From Ophioceras dolichostomum (lineage: Eukaryota > Ascomycota > Sordariomycetes > Magnaporthales > Ophioceraceae): a DNA stretch of 64,000 nucleotides. The position numbers and the translations under genes were made by a program. Each line of letters begins with the position of its first letter. The stretch's first letter is position 1. The stretch lies in NCBI GenBank assembly GCA_003049485.1, contig PYST01000184.1:4405-68404 (forward strand). The letters are read 5' to 3'. Under the pieces are notes generated by a model. The model had not been told where the DNA came from, made no database searches, and worked only from the letters and a program-made list of their open reading frames with translations. Below are positions 10,894 through 23,167 of this stretch, piece after piece.

Positions 10894-12915
10894 AGAGATT
10901 GCAGACTTGCCCGCTGCTGGCAGTGGAAGCTAGCACTCGAGTCCTCTCAACTTCCTGTTCGGTCCGGCTCGGTGGAATTTTCCTCTTCTCTTATCGCCCG
11001 GCTATACGAAGGATTATGGAGGGTAGTGCCAGTCCGCCTGGTAACCACCCGCTGCTACACACTGTGAGCAGCAATGTGAAGGACTTGAACTTGAACCCGG
11101 CACCTGTGGAAGAACAATGGAGGAGGGGGGGAAAGCACAGAGAAAGAAATAGCACAAAAAAGATACGCCCGAGATACAACGTAAATCCGAGCCTAGCCAA
11201 AAGTAGGCTTATACGACCATGAAAAATCAAGAGCCAGAAACCAATTCACAAGCCCATCTACGACGGCTCCCTGGGATGTGCATTTATAATGGAGGTTGGG
11301 TGAGGAGCGTGCAGCACACGGAGTCTGACTGTGGGTCGGTTTATTCAACCTTTCAACCCTACATCACTGATCACAGTGTTGGCCTTTTGTCTATCTCATC
11401 AATTGAACGAGCTAGATTCTCACCAACCCCCCTTCTGCCCACTTCTCGGGGAGTTGACTCATGCGGTGAACGGGCAAACAAATTTTGCCGGCTACGGAAC
11501 GGAGACGGAGGAGGGGAGGGGATGCAATGCCATGCCATGTAGAGGAAGGATGGGATGGATGGAGGTGGACCTACATGTATCCGTACCTACAGATGGATGC
11601 TTGGAGGGCAGCACTAGTACCTGTGGACATGACCTCACTCTCACTCACTTCACTCACACATGCACACGCCCTACAATACATGTAACCTGTCTGCGTGGTG
11701 CACTTTGCATTCCTGATGTGCTGCAACCTCAGAGGCCGACACTTACAGACATCATTATCCACCCCTCGTGCCGCCGACCGGCTAGTGCCATCTTGCTGCC
11801 GCGGACACCGCCAGGAGCAGGGCTGCCTCCTGTCAACTGACAGGGTCCTTGGGCTTCGAAAGGGCGGGGTGAAAGAGAAAACCTGCCGGCTGCCGCGTCG
11901 GAATACCTGTGTGGGTTAACTCATACAAAGGCCCCATGCATCCGAGCGGATTCGAGAAGGTGGCGTATCTAAATTAAATATCCCGCTTGTGAATTGGAGG
12001 CTACTATGTCGATCATTGAGTACGACGTATACACGAGAGACTGAGAAGTGTGTTTGAAGCCTCGTAACATCCCGTTCCAATAGGCAGGCGGGGATGCCAG
12101 GTCGATCGACCCCGCCGTGCCAGGCTCAATTCTCAATCACCCCTAGCCGGCCAACCACAGAACACAAGGCGCTATTCAGGGCTTGAGACGGACCACCCAC
12201 CAACAAGAGGTCGGCTGGCGCTTGCATGTCGAATCCGAAAGGCCGTCGGATACGATAGATAGTAAAAATGCTCTTCCCCCAAGGCGTTGGTTTTCTCAAG
12301 CCATAAATATCGCCTTGCTCCCCCTCAACGAGGACAAGCGACGAACGGCGGCCAGGCCCAGGCCGGCGGCCACGGCGGAAGGAGGAGCATCAATGCCTGC
12401 TAAATCGGCGGTGAAAATGGCGGCGGGCGCAGTGTAACGACGATAAGCAGCCTGCTAGAGCACGGCGAGCAGGCTATGCCCCTGTAAGCTTCCCCCGTCA
12501 GTTGCTTATTAGTGGCTGGGACTTACAACGTATTTAGCGCCGGGTCTGTGCTGTGCTCCCTCTGAACCTCATCGCTTGGCATCATCAACGCCGCCGCCGC
12601 CCATCATCAATACTAAGGGCCCCTCGCCGATACCGCCTCGAGGCCAATGTCTCACAATATGGTTCTCGCCATCACACTCAACATTGCAATCGGCCGACCG
12701 ACCACAAATCTGACATTATAGTTCTAGCGCCACCAACAAAGAGTCCATCATCATCAGCCAATTTACGTAGGTACCTATATCGAGTGCTCGGCTCTCTTTT
12801 GGTGGCGGCCCACAACCGTCCCAGGCCAGCGGACGAGAAAAAAAGGCCCTGCTGTGGGGGGCTTGGTGGTGGTTGGCGGCGTGCTCCAGTCGTGCTCCAT
12901 GCATACAGGCGGACG

Positions 12916-13250
12916 GAGGTTGGTTGCAAAAGTGTTGAGAAAAAGGTACGTGGGTGAAGTGGTCCGTACCACGGTCTTTTGAAGGCGATCACTTTATTTA
13001 ATACTGTTTTATCTACTGTATTTAATTTAGGCTGTTACTACGTTAGGATCGCTATAACAAACTGCGTTTAGCGACTCATTTAGGGACAGATAACCTGAAA
13101 TCGCTTGGGAATTCAGGGATATTACAGTACGGAAGCTCCTCATAGCACAGTTAATGCAGTACGGGAGCTCCTACCAGCACAGTTAATACACGTGACTCTA
13201 AATGACTGTCCTGTCCGTTCTTCACTCTCATCACTTTTGCAACCGACCTC
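12916..13250. mobile_element. MITE-like element with 25-bp terminal inverted repeats
   Basis: 12916-12940 and the reverse complement of 13226-13250 match at 23 of 25 positions (core GGTTGCAAAAGTG). The 335-bp unit is non-coding and AT-richer than its flanks, with an internal 32-bp direct duplication at 13125-13188. No target-site duplication is obvious. Size, lack of coding capacity and TIRs suggest a miniature inverted-repeat element, but a single copy cannot prove mobility. Confidence 0.55.
13125..13188. repeat. Two tandem 32-bp units
   Basis: 13125-13156 and 13157-13188 both run CAGTACGG(A/G)AGCTCCT...AGCACAGTTAAT and differ at about five positions. The pair sits inside the TIR-bounded element. 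Confidence 0.8.
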
Positions 13251-15323
13251 TGTATTCCCAGGCATCATCCATGGAACACTACCCGGCAGACAAGCAAAGA
13301 AGGCAGACCTTGCTTGCATTGCTTGCAGCAGAAGTTCCAATCACACGGACGACACAACCCGGGAGACAGACAACTTGTTCCGTTGCGGAAGGAGCATAAG
13401 AGCTGGAGGGTGCAGTTTGGCTGGCCATTGATGCTCGTAAGCACGGAGAGTTTTGAACTATTGCGCGTCTGGTCCTCCCGTAACATGCCATTGACTCAAA
13501 AAACTAGCGGGGTTCTAATTGGGCCGTTTTCTGAATTGGAGCGTCCCGTGTGTCAATATGAATTAGATGCGCGGCGAAGGAAAACAGCTCAAGAGTCGGC
13601 TACTAGCTCACCCGTGGGTGGCATGTGGTTGCGTTGGAATCCTTCTCGTGGTGCGCGTCGCGATCTGCATGGACGGAGCAGCACGCTGCAGCATTGTCAA
13701 TGGGTGGGGTGGTATGGGTGGTGTGTGCTCTGCTCTCTGTTCGTGAGGGCAGGTGGCGAACAAACGGCAGAACACGGCAGAGCCTGTGATATTGGCTGGC
13801 TTCTTTCACGGTGCCGCAGCTGTTTAAAGTGATGTGTCCTTCATCACGTCGGGAGTGCGACTCGACCTATATGTGCTGTTCGCCTAGGTGGTCGCCTGGT
13901 CGCCTGGCCGGCTGGCCACTTAGTTGCCTGTGTTGGCTTGGGAAACCGCTTGCTTGTTTAGCACATGCAGCAGGCCCTTGGTAACTCGGACGTAAATCAA
14001 GGATTCCACATTCCGGCCTGCCACATATACACGGACGAATGCTTGATCGGCTCCGGTCACAGTTGTGTTTGCCCGCCGCCCCTGCCGTCAGCCATTGGTC
14101 CGGCCAACCTACACACACGACACGACCTGCCGCATGTTTTTGTTACTCCTGTTTGCCTTCCCGATTTGTGCACTGGTTGCGGGTGCCCTGCCCACGGGCC
14201 TCCTCACCAGAAGGCCAAGGGGGGTTTCATGCGTCCAGTATCAGTCCATCGAGTGTGTGAAAAGCGGCGTACGGTTACTATTGGCGGACTAGAGGAAGCA
14301 GACGTCTTCGTGTAAAGCTCAGGCTGGCAGTAGTATTCTTTCTAAGAGCCGCCTAAGGTACGGAAGGACTCCGTAGCTGCATCTACTTGAGCTACTTCGC
14401 CTCAAAGCCAACTATCTTTAGACGAGGACTGAAAGAGCTTAGCTGTACGAGAGCTTCGTGAGAGCTCCCCGTCAGCCATAAAATGAGGCATTAAATCGCT
14501 GGGGAAATGACTCTAGGTGCCTGTTTGCAAGAGAAAAACAAAAGTGTGCGAGACGTAGCGAGGTCGACAGACATCAAAGCAAGGTTTTCGACGGAATGCT
14601 GCAGCTCGCAAACGCAAATACAGCAGCGGTGTGACAATTGACTCTAGTAGCCTGACGCCGAGCAAGATGCAATGACGAGAAAAGCTGATCAGGGAGTCAA
14701 TCGTGACGATTCTAATGCATTTGATGCATGCATCCGGCTGGAGGCTGTGGTCCTCCAACAAGACCTGAGATGTCACTGGGGCTGGAGTCTGATGCTCTGG
14801 CCGCTGGCCCGGCCAATCCGCTCGCAATCCGCTCGCAGAACCGGCCAGTTAGGCCCCACTCCAGTCGCCTGTAGCAGAGACCCAAAGCTCCAGCCACTGC
14901 CAGGACCTCCCGGTTTAGTGGCCCTGAACGCCGTATCAGCTATCGTCTCATTGCCAACGATTGTTTGGCGGTGGTGACTGGTGGATTTCTTGGAGCTTGC
15001 AGGCTGGCGTGCGGAGCTCCAGAGGTTTAAGTTAGAAAATCGTCAATTCCACTCCACCATTTCGACCTCAGCTCATCTCAGAGCGGGCATACCACTACGA
15101 CCAACTTATTCTGTACCTCAGCTCAATCTTCCCGCAAACACGAACCTTCCTGCCCCTATCCAACCTCCTCTCGCCCAGAATTCTTCGTATTCCCGCACGC
15201 TGTCCTCTCAGTCAACGAACAATTGCTTCCCCTCCGAGTCGAGAGCACCCTTTCCGGACCCCGATCGCCCACCTCAACTACGTGCGTTGTCCGGCCCATC
15301 TACCGTACCGCGACTCCACCTTG

Positions 15324-15352
15324 TCCTCCTCCTCCTCCTCCTCCTCCTCCTC
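15324..15352. repeat. (TCC)n microsatellite upstream of CAC2
   Basis: Near-perfect TCC run about 170 bp before the CAC2 start codon, part of a pyrimidine-rich promoter or leader typical of fungal genes. Confidence 0.85.
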
Positions 15353-15463
15353 GCACCAGGCTTTCTATTCCTGCTTGATCCTCTCGCGACCACTCTCTCC
15401 GGGCAGACTCCGTGCAACGCAAATAGCATCAGCAGAAGGCGCCGTTAAAAGACACGAGCGCGC

Positions 15464-15526
15464 ATGATCTCGACCACGGACCATTTATTGTCATTTCGAC
15501 ATCCCCGAGACTTCATGCCACGATGA
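15464..15526 (+). promoter_or_regulatory. 20-codon uORF whose stop overlaps the CAC2 start
   Basis: ATG at 15464 opens a frame of 20 codons that ends TGA at 15524-15526. The main start codon is 15523-15525, so stop and start share the ATGA tetranucleotide. A second in-frame ATG at 15515 ends at the same stop. The arrangement could support leaky scanning or termination-reinitiation control of the chromatin-assembly factor; that role is inference. Confidence 0.55.
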
Positions 15527-18393
15527 AGAGCACGCCGTTGATCATCAACTGGCATGACCAGACCGCACCCATATATTCTGCACATTTTGAACCTCACGGC
15601 AAGGGACGCCTGGCCACTGCTGGAGGTGACAACAATGTCCGAGTACGTGCATCCCTTAACAGCTACCCAGCTACCTACTCCCTTGGCCAGCTCTCTCCAT
15701 GCTCCTCCCCTCTTGCGCTAGCTTGGCGAGAAAGCAGGTCTAACCGCAGCTATCGGACGGGCAGATCTGGAAGGTGGAAGGAGACGGCGAGGACCGCAAG
15801 GTAGAATACCTATCGACACTCGCCAAGCATACTCAGGCCGTCAATGTTGTTCGCTGGGCCCCAAAAGGTACGTCGAGTGATGCCTCCACGACCACCACAA
15901 CTACCTTCATCAACCCACAGCCTCCCTCCAGAGCCGTACCAGAGCCGTACTAACTCTTATTCTCTCGTGATCGTGACAGGGGAGCTCCTAGCATCCGCTG
16001 GCGATGACGGCAACATAATTCTGTGGGTTCCTGCCGAGAACCACCAGCCAGCCAGCTTCGGCTCCGAAGGCCTCGAGGACAAGGAGACATGGCGTGCCAA
16101 GCACATGTGCCGGTCATCCGGCGCGGAGATCTACGACCTCGCCTGGTCCCCCGACAGTGCCTTCTTCATCATCGGAAGCATGGACAACATCGCCAGGATC
16201 TACAACGCAGGGACCGGCACTCTTGTGCGCCAGATTGCGGAGCACAGCCATTACGTCCAGGGCGTGGCTTGGGACCCTTTGAATGAGTACATTGCCACGC
16301 AGTCGTCCGACCGCTCGGTGCACATCTACTCTCTCAAGACCAAGGACGGCCACTATACGCTGAATGGCCACGACGACAAGCCGCCCAAGGTGGCCAGTCA
16401 CACCAAGACGGACCTTCCCCCGCGCCGGATATCCTCCAGCAGCCCAGCCCCGCCTGACTTTGGCCACCGTTCCCAGCTTGCGGCCCTCGATGCGTTTGCG
16501 GTTGGATCGCCCGTCCCATCGGCACCAGGCACGCCGACATCAGTGGCCCTGCCCATGAACCCGCCCAGCGTTATCAGCCACAGCCGGAGGTCGTCCTTCT
16601 CATCGAGGCGCTCAGTGTCTCCCGCCCCCTCCATGCCCCTGCCGGCCGTGATGCCCATGGAGCCGTCGCCCAGGCCGCAGCCCCTGAGCACGAGCCTCGG
16701 CATGAAGAACGCCAGCCTCTACGCCAATGAGACCCTCACGTCGTTCTTCAGGCGACTCACCTTCACCCCGGACGGCAGCTTGCTCATCACCCCTGCCGGC
16801 CAGTATCAGACACAACACCAAGTGGAGGGCTCCAAGCCCACGTACGAAGTCATCAACACGGTCTACATCTATACGCGTGGAGGCATCAACCGGCCCCCCA
16901 TCGCGCATCTCCCGGGCCACAAGAAGCCATCGGTGGTCGTCCGGTGCTCCCCCGTGTTCTACACTCTGCGGCAGTCTCCACCCGTCACGAAGCACATCAC
17001 CATCGACACATCTTCTGCTGAAGAGCCGATACCGTCGCTCCCCGAGCCTGTTTCCAAACCGAGCCCGGCGCCCTCCACGATCTCCGTGATGGAGCCTCCC
17101 CCACCGCCCCCGCCGCAAACCGCCGGTGCCGGGGCTGCTGCGAGTGCCGCCAGCAGCGAGAATCCTGCCTCAGCCTTAGCCTCGGGCCCGAAGTCACTGA
17201 ACGTCGAGACGTCCGCGACAACCCCGGGTCCGAAGCCGACTTTCTCCCTGCCATACAGGATGGTCTACGCCGTCGCGACCCAGGACTCTGTGCTTCTCTA
17301 CGACACGCAGCAGCAAACCCCCATCTGCATCGTCAGCAATCTCCACTGTGCGACCTTCACAGACCTGGCCTGGTAAGTGAAGTTGAAGTTGTCCGACTTG
17401 GCGTTTTATTCCTCCACATCTCTCCACACACGACACCTTTGACCATTCTCGCATGTTGGAGGACGTCACGTGCACTAGATTCATATCAGACCTCAACTCA
17501 CCTAACATATTTCCTCCTTTTTTGTCAATAGGTCCAAGGACGGCTTGACGCTCCTAATCTCATCATCGGACGGCTTCTGCTCCACGCTGTCCTTCTCGCC
17601 ACCAGATCTAGGCACGATCTACACGGGCGAGCTCTCGTCGCACAAGCAAGGCAGCCTAGGCGCTTCCTCATCCAGCAACCAGAACACGCCCGCCCCGACG
17701 CCGACGTCCGTGTTCGCCCCCCCGTCTCCATTCCCTTCGGCGGCGGCAGCGAACGGATCGGGAGGAGAAGGGAGGGCAGGCGGCGGCCACACGACGCCGC
17801 ACCACCACCACCGCAACTCGTCCAGCTCGTTCGCGGCGCCCTCGCCGCCGCCGGCGGCCTTGTCGTCGTCGTCAGGAGGGATGCCCCACGCGTCGTTCGT
17901 CTGCAGCAGCAGCGCCGCCAGCATCGCAAGCGTCAGCGGCCTCAGCATCAGCGGCACCATCCGACCGAGCTCGCCGGCCAGGTCGAACTCGACGTCGTCG
18001 ATCGCGTCGGCCGTCGTCATCAACAACCCGACGCTGATCGGCGGGAGCGTGCCGGGGATCGCGGCCACGAACTCGGCGAAGGTCACGGGCGTGCCGATCA
18101 CGACGCCGCCGGAGACGCCGAGGAGCTCGGCTGCTGCCGTCGCTGTCCCGGCCGTGCCTGCGCTTGTGCCGGGCGCGGCTGCGGCTGCGCCGTCGCCTGC
18201 TGCTTCGACTGTTTCTGCCTCTGGTGCTGGTGCTGGTGTGACGCCTGTTCCGGCTCCGGGTTCTGTCGCCGGTGTGAAGAGGGAGGCGGCTGGCGAGGCT
18301 GAGGGTGAGGATGGTAAGGAGCCTAAGAAGAGGAGGATTGCTCCTACGCTTGTGAGTGGTGGTGGTGGTGGTGGTGGTGGTAGCTCGTCGTGA
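15523..18393 (+). CDS. CAC2: Chromatin assembly factor 1 subunit Cac2 (p60/CHAF1B)
   Basis: 825 aa from four exons: 15523-15642, 15765-15867, 15980-17372 and 17532-18393. All introns are GT-AG (GTACGT, GTACGT, GTAAGT donors) and close in frame. The N-terminus (TPLIINWHDQTAPIYSAHF, ATAGGDNNVR, then IWKVEGDG, HTQAVNVVRWAPKGELLASAGDDG) is the hallmark of the WD40 subunit of CAF-1. Further repeats follow (DLAWSPDSAFFIIGSMDN, YVQGVAWDP, SSDRSVHIYSLK), then the conserved SFFRRLTFTPDGSLL and RCSPVFYTLR blocks. The last ~280 residues are Ser/Pro/Ala-rich and disordered, with a basic KEPKKRR stretch that may be a nuclear signal and a poly-Gly tail. CAF-1 deposits H3-H4 behind the replication fork together with PCNA. 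An upstream ORF overlaps the start codon. Confidence 0.92.
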
Positions 18394-20308
18394 TTTCGTG
18401 GTATGGGGGTATGAGGGGAGGGAGTTGACTGAGGGTTGGTTGGCTTCTGGCAGTTTTGTGGGCGAAGGCCGCAGGTAAATGTGCGGTGTTTATTTGTCCT
18501 TTTTATTCTGCTTTTTCCCCCTTGCCTTTTTTTTTCATGTTAGCGGGCCATCCATAATCTGGGCGCGTCGGGTTTTTATTTTGCTACATCAAGTGATCGT
18601 GGACTTTTTTTTATTTTTTTTATATCTTTTATGTTCTCGGCGTGTGCACTTTGGGTTCTGTTTTACGGTCTGCTTTCTCTGTTATCCCGGATGGGAAGAC
18701 AAACGAACGAATCCATTATTTTCTCGTGATAGGATGTGTGGTTTCACACACTGGATATCTTTGAACTTATTCCGACGCGCCGGCCGCTGCATTTCTCGTT
18801 GCCCTGATTCATTTATCTTATACGTTTCGCTGTTGTGTCGACGCACAACTTGCTCTCACCTCCCCACCTCTCCTGGGTATTTTGTATGGAACGAGCTATT
18901 TTTTTTGACATTTAGGAAGGAGATAAGAACACAGGAGTTAAGGAAAAGAAGGAAAGGAAATGGAACATGAGAATAGGAATTCTGGTTCTAGCTTTCCTCG
19001 ATGTGCTTGTAACCTGCCGCCCGTGCGGTCTGATAGAAACAATGCTAAAAGGTGGAGGCTATGGAGTTCTGGGCTCGGCTCAAGTGTTTAAAGACGTATA
19101 TCTCACGACGTCAAGGCGGAGGATACCAGGACCTCTCTCCTCTTCGCGCGCCCCCTTCCGCCGCATACCTCGACACTTCGCGGAGGGGTGAATGTTGGGT
19201 CAAATGGCATGTCAGCGTTGACGTCGTCGATATGGCAATGCCGTACGGCCGGAACCCCGTCGTCAACAGGACAAGAGCCTCATTACCAGTGACCAGAGCT
19301 GTCGAGCGCCTTCGGCCGTAGCCCCTGGCCGGGAAGACCCGTGAATGCGAGTGATGCCCTTGTCGGCACAGGAAGTTACCAGCAACGTCCGCAGATAGAT
19401 GCCCTGACAAGTAGGCATGACTGTCAACGAGTCAAAGGGACTCAATCACGGCTAGGAAGATCGGTAAGCCGCGTTGCCGGTGCGCTGACCCACGTGTAGG
19501 TTCTCGCTCGTTCTCCTCCTCAGGGACACCCACGCTGATCAACTGCGCCTATCGGAAAGCTCTTTTCATCCCATCCCAGATCCGTGACTGGTCAATGGCG
19601 TGTTTATCGTGAGCTCGAGGCTGTGAGGTTCGTGACAAAGCAGGAGGAGATAATACAGGGCGTTGGGACAACGCGTATCTCTGAACCTGAGCCTTTCTCC
19701 CAACGGCTTGGTCCAGGAACTCAGCCGGTGAGAGAGCCCGGTGTGATATTGCAAGGTCCCCCCACGGAAGAGAGCATCTTCACTGGCCGGGTTGGAGCTG
19801 CGTTGGGGGTCCTCTTGTTTTGTTGAGTCGCCTTTACGGCCGTCTGATGTCTCTCCCCTGCTCCAATATCATACATTCACCATTCACAGTCCTCACCGGT
19901 CTAGGAGCCGGCCGGCCATCGATTATCTGCCGCTACCTCCCCCCTCTCTCTTATTTAAACCTCGCCGGTCGTTCCTCGTCCTCTCTTTCTTTTCCACTCC
20001 CTCTCTCTTCACCCACCAACCTCCTCTCTCCTTTTTTCCCCCCTACCTTCTCTAAATCTTTCTCGCTCTTTCTTACTCTCATATCCCGCATCCTTCGTCC
20101 TCAGCCTGTTTCTAGTGGAATTCAAGACAGTGGTAGATATTCATTCCTCTTCCAAACCTCCTAGGAGGCTTCTGCTGAAGCCACCCGGGCAACCACTCCC
20201 CTTCCTCTTGTGGCTACTTCCCACATTCGCCCCTGACCTAGCAGAATATCTCTCTCTCATACTAATCTTTAGGCACGCTGCTCGAGCGCAACTCGAAGAC
20301 TCTTCACC
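18394..20308. other. Intergenic DNA between CAC2 and the secreted-protein gene
   Basis: No gene is supported. The first ~500 bp are T-rich on the + strand, as expected of a 3' flank. The last ~350 bp are strongly C/T-rich with a TATTTAAA word near 19952, typical of a highly expressed fungal promoter. Confidence 0.6.
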
Positions 20309-21850
20309 ATGAAGCTCTTCACGGCCGCCATTACGGCTCTGGCTGTTGCCATGACCGCCAATGCCTATGTGACTCCCAAGGCCAGTGAGTTTGCTATTCC
20401 ACATCCTGTCTATCTACAGCTTCTTGCAGAGGGGACCTATGGAAACTCGACACGGTACTGATCAGTCACTCATCATCTCCACCACCTTCTTTCCTCTCTC
20501 TGTGTGTTTCTTGAAAAGAACCCGTCACCCTCTCTAAGGTGAAGGGCCGCGTCCTTGACAACGTCAACTCAGAGAAAACCACCATCGAGCTCGGCACGCA
20601 CAGCATCCCCGTCACGACGGGCAAGACTCCGTTCATCTTCACCGAGGACATCAAGCCGTGCGCCGACTGCCTCCTGACGCTCTTCAAGGCCGACCTCCAC
20701 CACGCCAATGGCACCCGTGCCGGCCACAGCAACGGCCTTGTTCTGAACCATATCATCGCCACCAACGCGAAGCGGGCCGACACCTCGTGCGCGACTAAGA
20801 AGCAGCGTGTCTTCGGCTCGGGAAACGAGCGCGCCACCATTGATCTGACCAACAGCGGGTGAGTCGTTCGTTTATGCTCCTCCTTCCCCTTCCCTTCCCT
20901 TCCCTTCCCCCCACCTCACCGGCACGCTATCTGTGTGTATTTGCTTGTCCTTCGACGAAGGGGATAGCGGCAACAATATTTCTAACTCGTTCTCATCCCC
21001 TACCTCCTACAACACACAGCTCTATTCTCCAGGGATACGAGTTCAAGGCCGATGACACCTTGACGCTCGAGGTTGGCATTGCCAACACCAACCCCACCGC
21101 GGCCGATGTCAAGGTCACCGTCCAGGCAAGAAAGAAACTTGACCCTGCCTCTCTGCCTGCCCCTTCCTGCGATAGCCCGGAGACTGGTCACGACAGCCTA
21201 TCCTATCCCACCATCCACTCGGTGCATACCTACTAACCAAGCATCTCCAGATCGAGTACGTCCTCAAGTCGTCCACCACAGCCTACTCGGTCCTGACCCC
21301 CCTCTGGCTGGACCTGGGCGGCGAGTGCGCCGCGTCCTCCAAGGTTCCCATCCAGCCCGGAACCGAGCAGTCGACGCTCCAGTCGACCGCGTGGTCCTAC
21401 CCTCCTTTGTCCGTAACTGCCGACTCCGACAACCTCAAGCAGCAGCAGCAAGGCCCCGCCGCCGTCCTCCTCCGCCGCCTCGTCGCCCAGCTGGACCCTC
21501 CCCTCCTGGGATCCTCGCAGACCGTGTTCGCCGCGGGCGGCCACCTGACGGACGGCGGCGTCAGCATGTCGCACGCCAAGAACGGCCAGGTGGTGTGCAC
21601 CTCCACGGCCCAGTACGGCGGCAGCCCGGAGTTCGAGGAGGACGGCGGCCTCAAGCACCTCTCGGGCCTGAGCGCTTGCGTCGGCTCTTTGGGTACCACC
21701 GCGCCGGGAGACAAGTGGTCCATCTCGGCCGACTTCAACTTCAAGGAGCACGCCCCGCCGGGAGGCATCCAGAGCCCGGCCCCGGCCGTCGGCGTCTCGA
21801 TCATCTACCTCGCCTCGCCCGTCAACGGCACTGTTGGTGTGGCTTTTTAA
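20309..21850 (+). CDS. Secreted protein, SURNod19-like
   Basis: 373 aa from four exons: 20309-20384, 20519-20858, 21020-21125 and 21251-21850. The ATG has a good CACCATG context. Residues 1-19 form a signal peptide (MKLFTAAITALAVAMTANA), so the product should be secreted. Mature blocks include KGRVLDNVN, PCADCLLTLFKADLHHANGT, SNGLVLNHII, RVFGSGNERATIDL and ANTNPTAADVKVTVQ. The glycine-rich SGNER block after an L-N-H-I segment recalls the fungal relatives of stress-up-regulated Nod19 (PF07712). That assignment is from memory of the family pattern and is moderate at best. Cys residues near PCADC and in the C-terminal half could form disulfides. The third intron uses a GC donor (CAG|GCAAGA) with a perfect CTAAC branch site. 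Function is unknown. Confidence 0.75.
21126..21250 (+). other. GC-AG intron
   Basis: Exon sequence ...GTCCAG is followed by GCAAGA, and the intron ends CTACTAACCAAGCATCTCCAG. Joining at phase 0 gives VTVQ|IEYVLKS with no frame break, and no GT donor nearby gives an equally good junction. CAG|GCAAG is the known GC-AG donor consensus. Confidence 0.8.
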
Positions 21851-23167
21851 GCCGCCCCTGTGGCTTGGGAGCTGAGCAGGAGTTTAGTGAGTGGGTTAGA
21901 GAAGGAGTGAGGGGGAGGAGGAGGCAGGGTAGATACGATATTACTCGCTACCTACAGGCGAAAGATTTCCCCCCAACTTCTTGCTGTCACCACCCTATCT
22001 ACCTCGAACTTACCTACCTACTAACCCCGCGCTACTACACCACACCACACTTCTGGAGGCAAGCAAAGCCTTTCCCGATCTTGAGCCGTCTTCCTCCATA
22101 TCACCTGTTTGCTTCCTTCCGTCTTGCCTTTGTTCGGGATTCTTCATCCACGTCACATCACTGACCGATTCGCTGTTCGCTGCTCTCCCCTTTTCACACT
22201 GCGCCCAACCAACCCTCATGACTGATCGATCCTCATCCCTCTCTTGAAGATAAGAGGGAAGATCAAAACCACAAACCGTAGAGAAATTATAAACACGTCT
22301 GCTGGCGCTGTAGACGTGTATATACTTAGCTTTACAGGTAGCCAGACAAGAAAGTGGTTCAATAAATCCTAAAAGTTTAGTTCGGATATGATGATGTTCC
22401 ACCCACGCATGCGTGACACTCACTCACTTGGCCTGCTTGTTTGTGTCTGTCTCTCACTTCCAGCCCTCGGGCCGGCCAACGGATGCGCGGTACCGTGACT
22501 GGAAAGAGCGATGAGAACGGCGGAAAAGGGGAGGAAGGCAGCCGTCAAGATATCGATCGCGATGCATCTTTGCGTCGGCAGAGCAAGGGCACTCACTCAC
22601 TTTGTATGTGGTGGCCAGTCGTCAAACTCTAGCTTCATGGATCCTCAGCAACACTTGCAGTTCGGCGACTGTATTAAAAAAAAAGCCATCCCATTTTAAG
22701 ATCATCGATGCTGCAATTGTTTGCCTCACTGTAAGGTCGTTTCCTTCTATGTACATGGGTATACCCGTCTCTTCTTTGCTTCCCTTAATTATTCACTCCA
22801 TGCCCGACATCCATGACAAACACGCCCCTCCTAGGCACTGCGCGCCATCGTGCCATGTGTGGCTCTTGAGCTATCGCTACTGGGCAAGCAACAGCCACTC
22901 TCTCTTCTTACTCCATTTGCTGGCACCGCTCTCGTAATTATGACCCATGTATCGTAGTAGTTGAGTCCAAGATGTGACCCGTGAAAAAGGAAGACAGGCT
23001 CACTCTCCCCACTGAGCACCTCGGGCAAGCAATTCTCACATTAGTCGATTGTGGTACGCAGTCACAGCTGCCCGAGAGAGAGAGAGGAAACGTCCCTTCT
23101 CGTCTGTGGCCGGCGGCTAACAGCCATACATGCATTCATGCGCAAGCTCAGCATCGTGCTCGCTCAC
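21851..23167. other. Convergent intergenic region
   Basis: 3' flanks of the secreted-protein gene (+) and the telomere-type gene (-). It contains TACCTACCTACTAAC near 22010 but nothing gene-like. Confidence 0.6.

Larger units (their letters stand above)
10534..15522. other. Gene-poor 5-kb intergenic region
   Basis: Lies between divergently transcribed genes: the ABC transporter (-) and CAC2 (+). Only short frames without domain or splice support are seen. It contains the GC-rich leader of the ABC gene, a TIR-bounded element at 12916-13250, AT-rich DNA around 12980-13070, and the (CCT)n-bearing promoter of CAC2. Confidence 0.6.

Noticed and set aside
14341..14480. Possible tRNA or structured RNA with short hairpins (ACGGAAGGACTCCGT, GAGCTTCGTGAGAGCTC)
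   Set aside because: No cloverleaf, no GGTTCGA-type B box and no A box at the right spacing.
15750..15764. Alternative acceptor for CAC2 intron 1 at 15749 adding LSDGQ
   Set aside because: It is in frame, but the CTAAC branch site would be only about 6 nt from it, and the WD40 strand reads naturally as NVRIWKVE using the acceptor at 15764.
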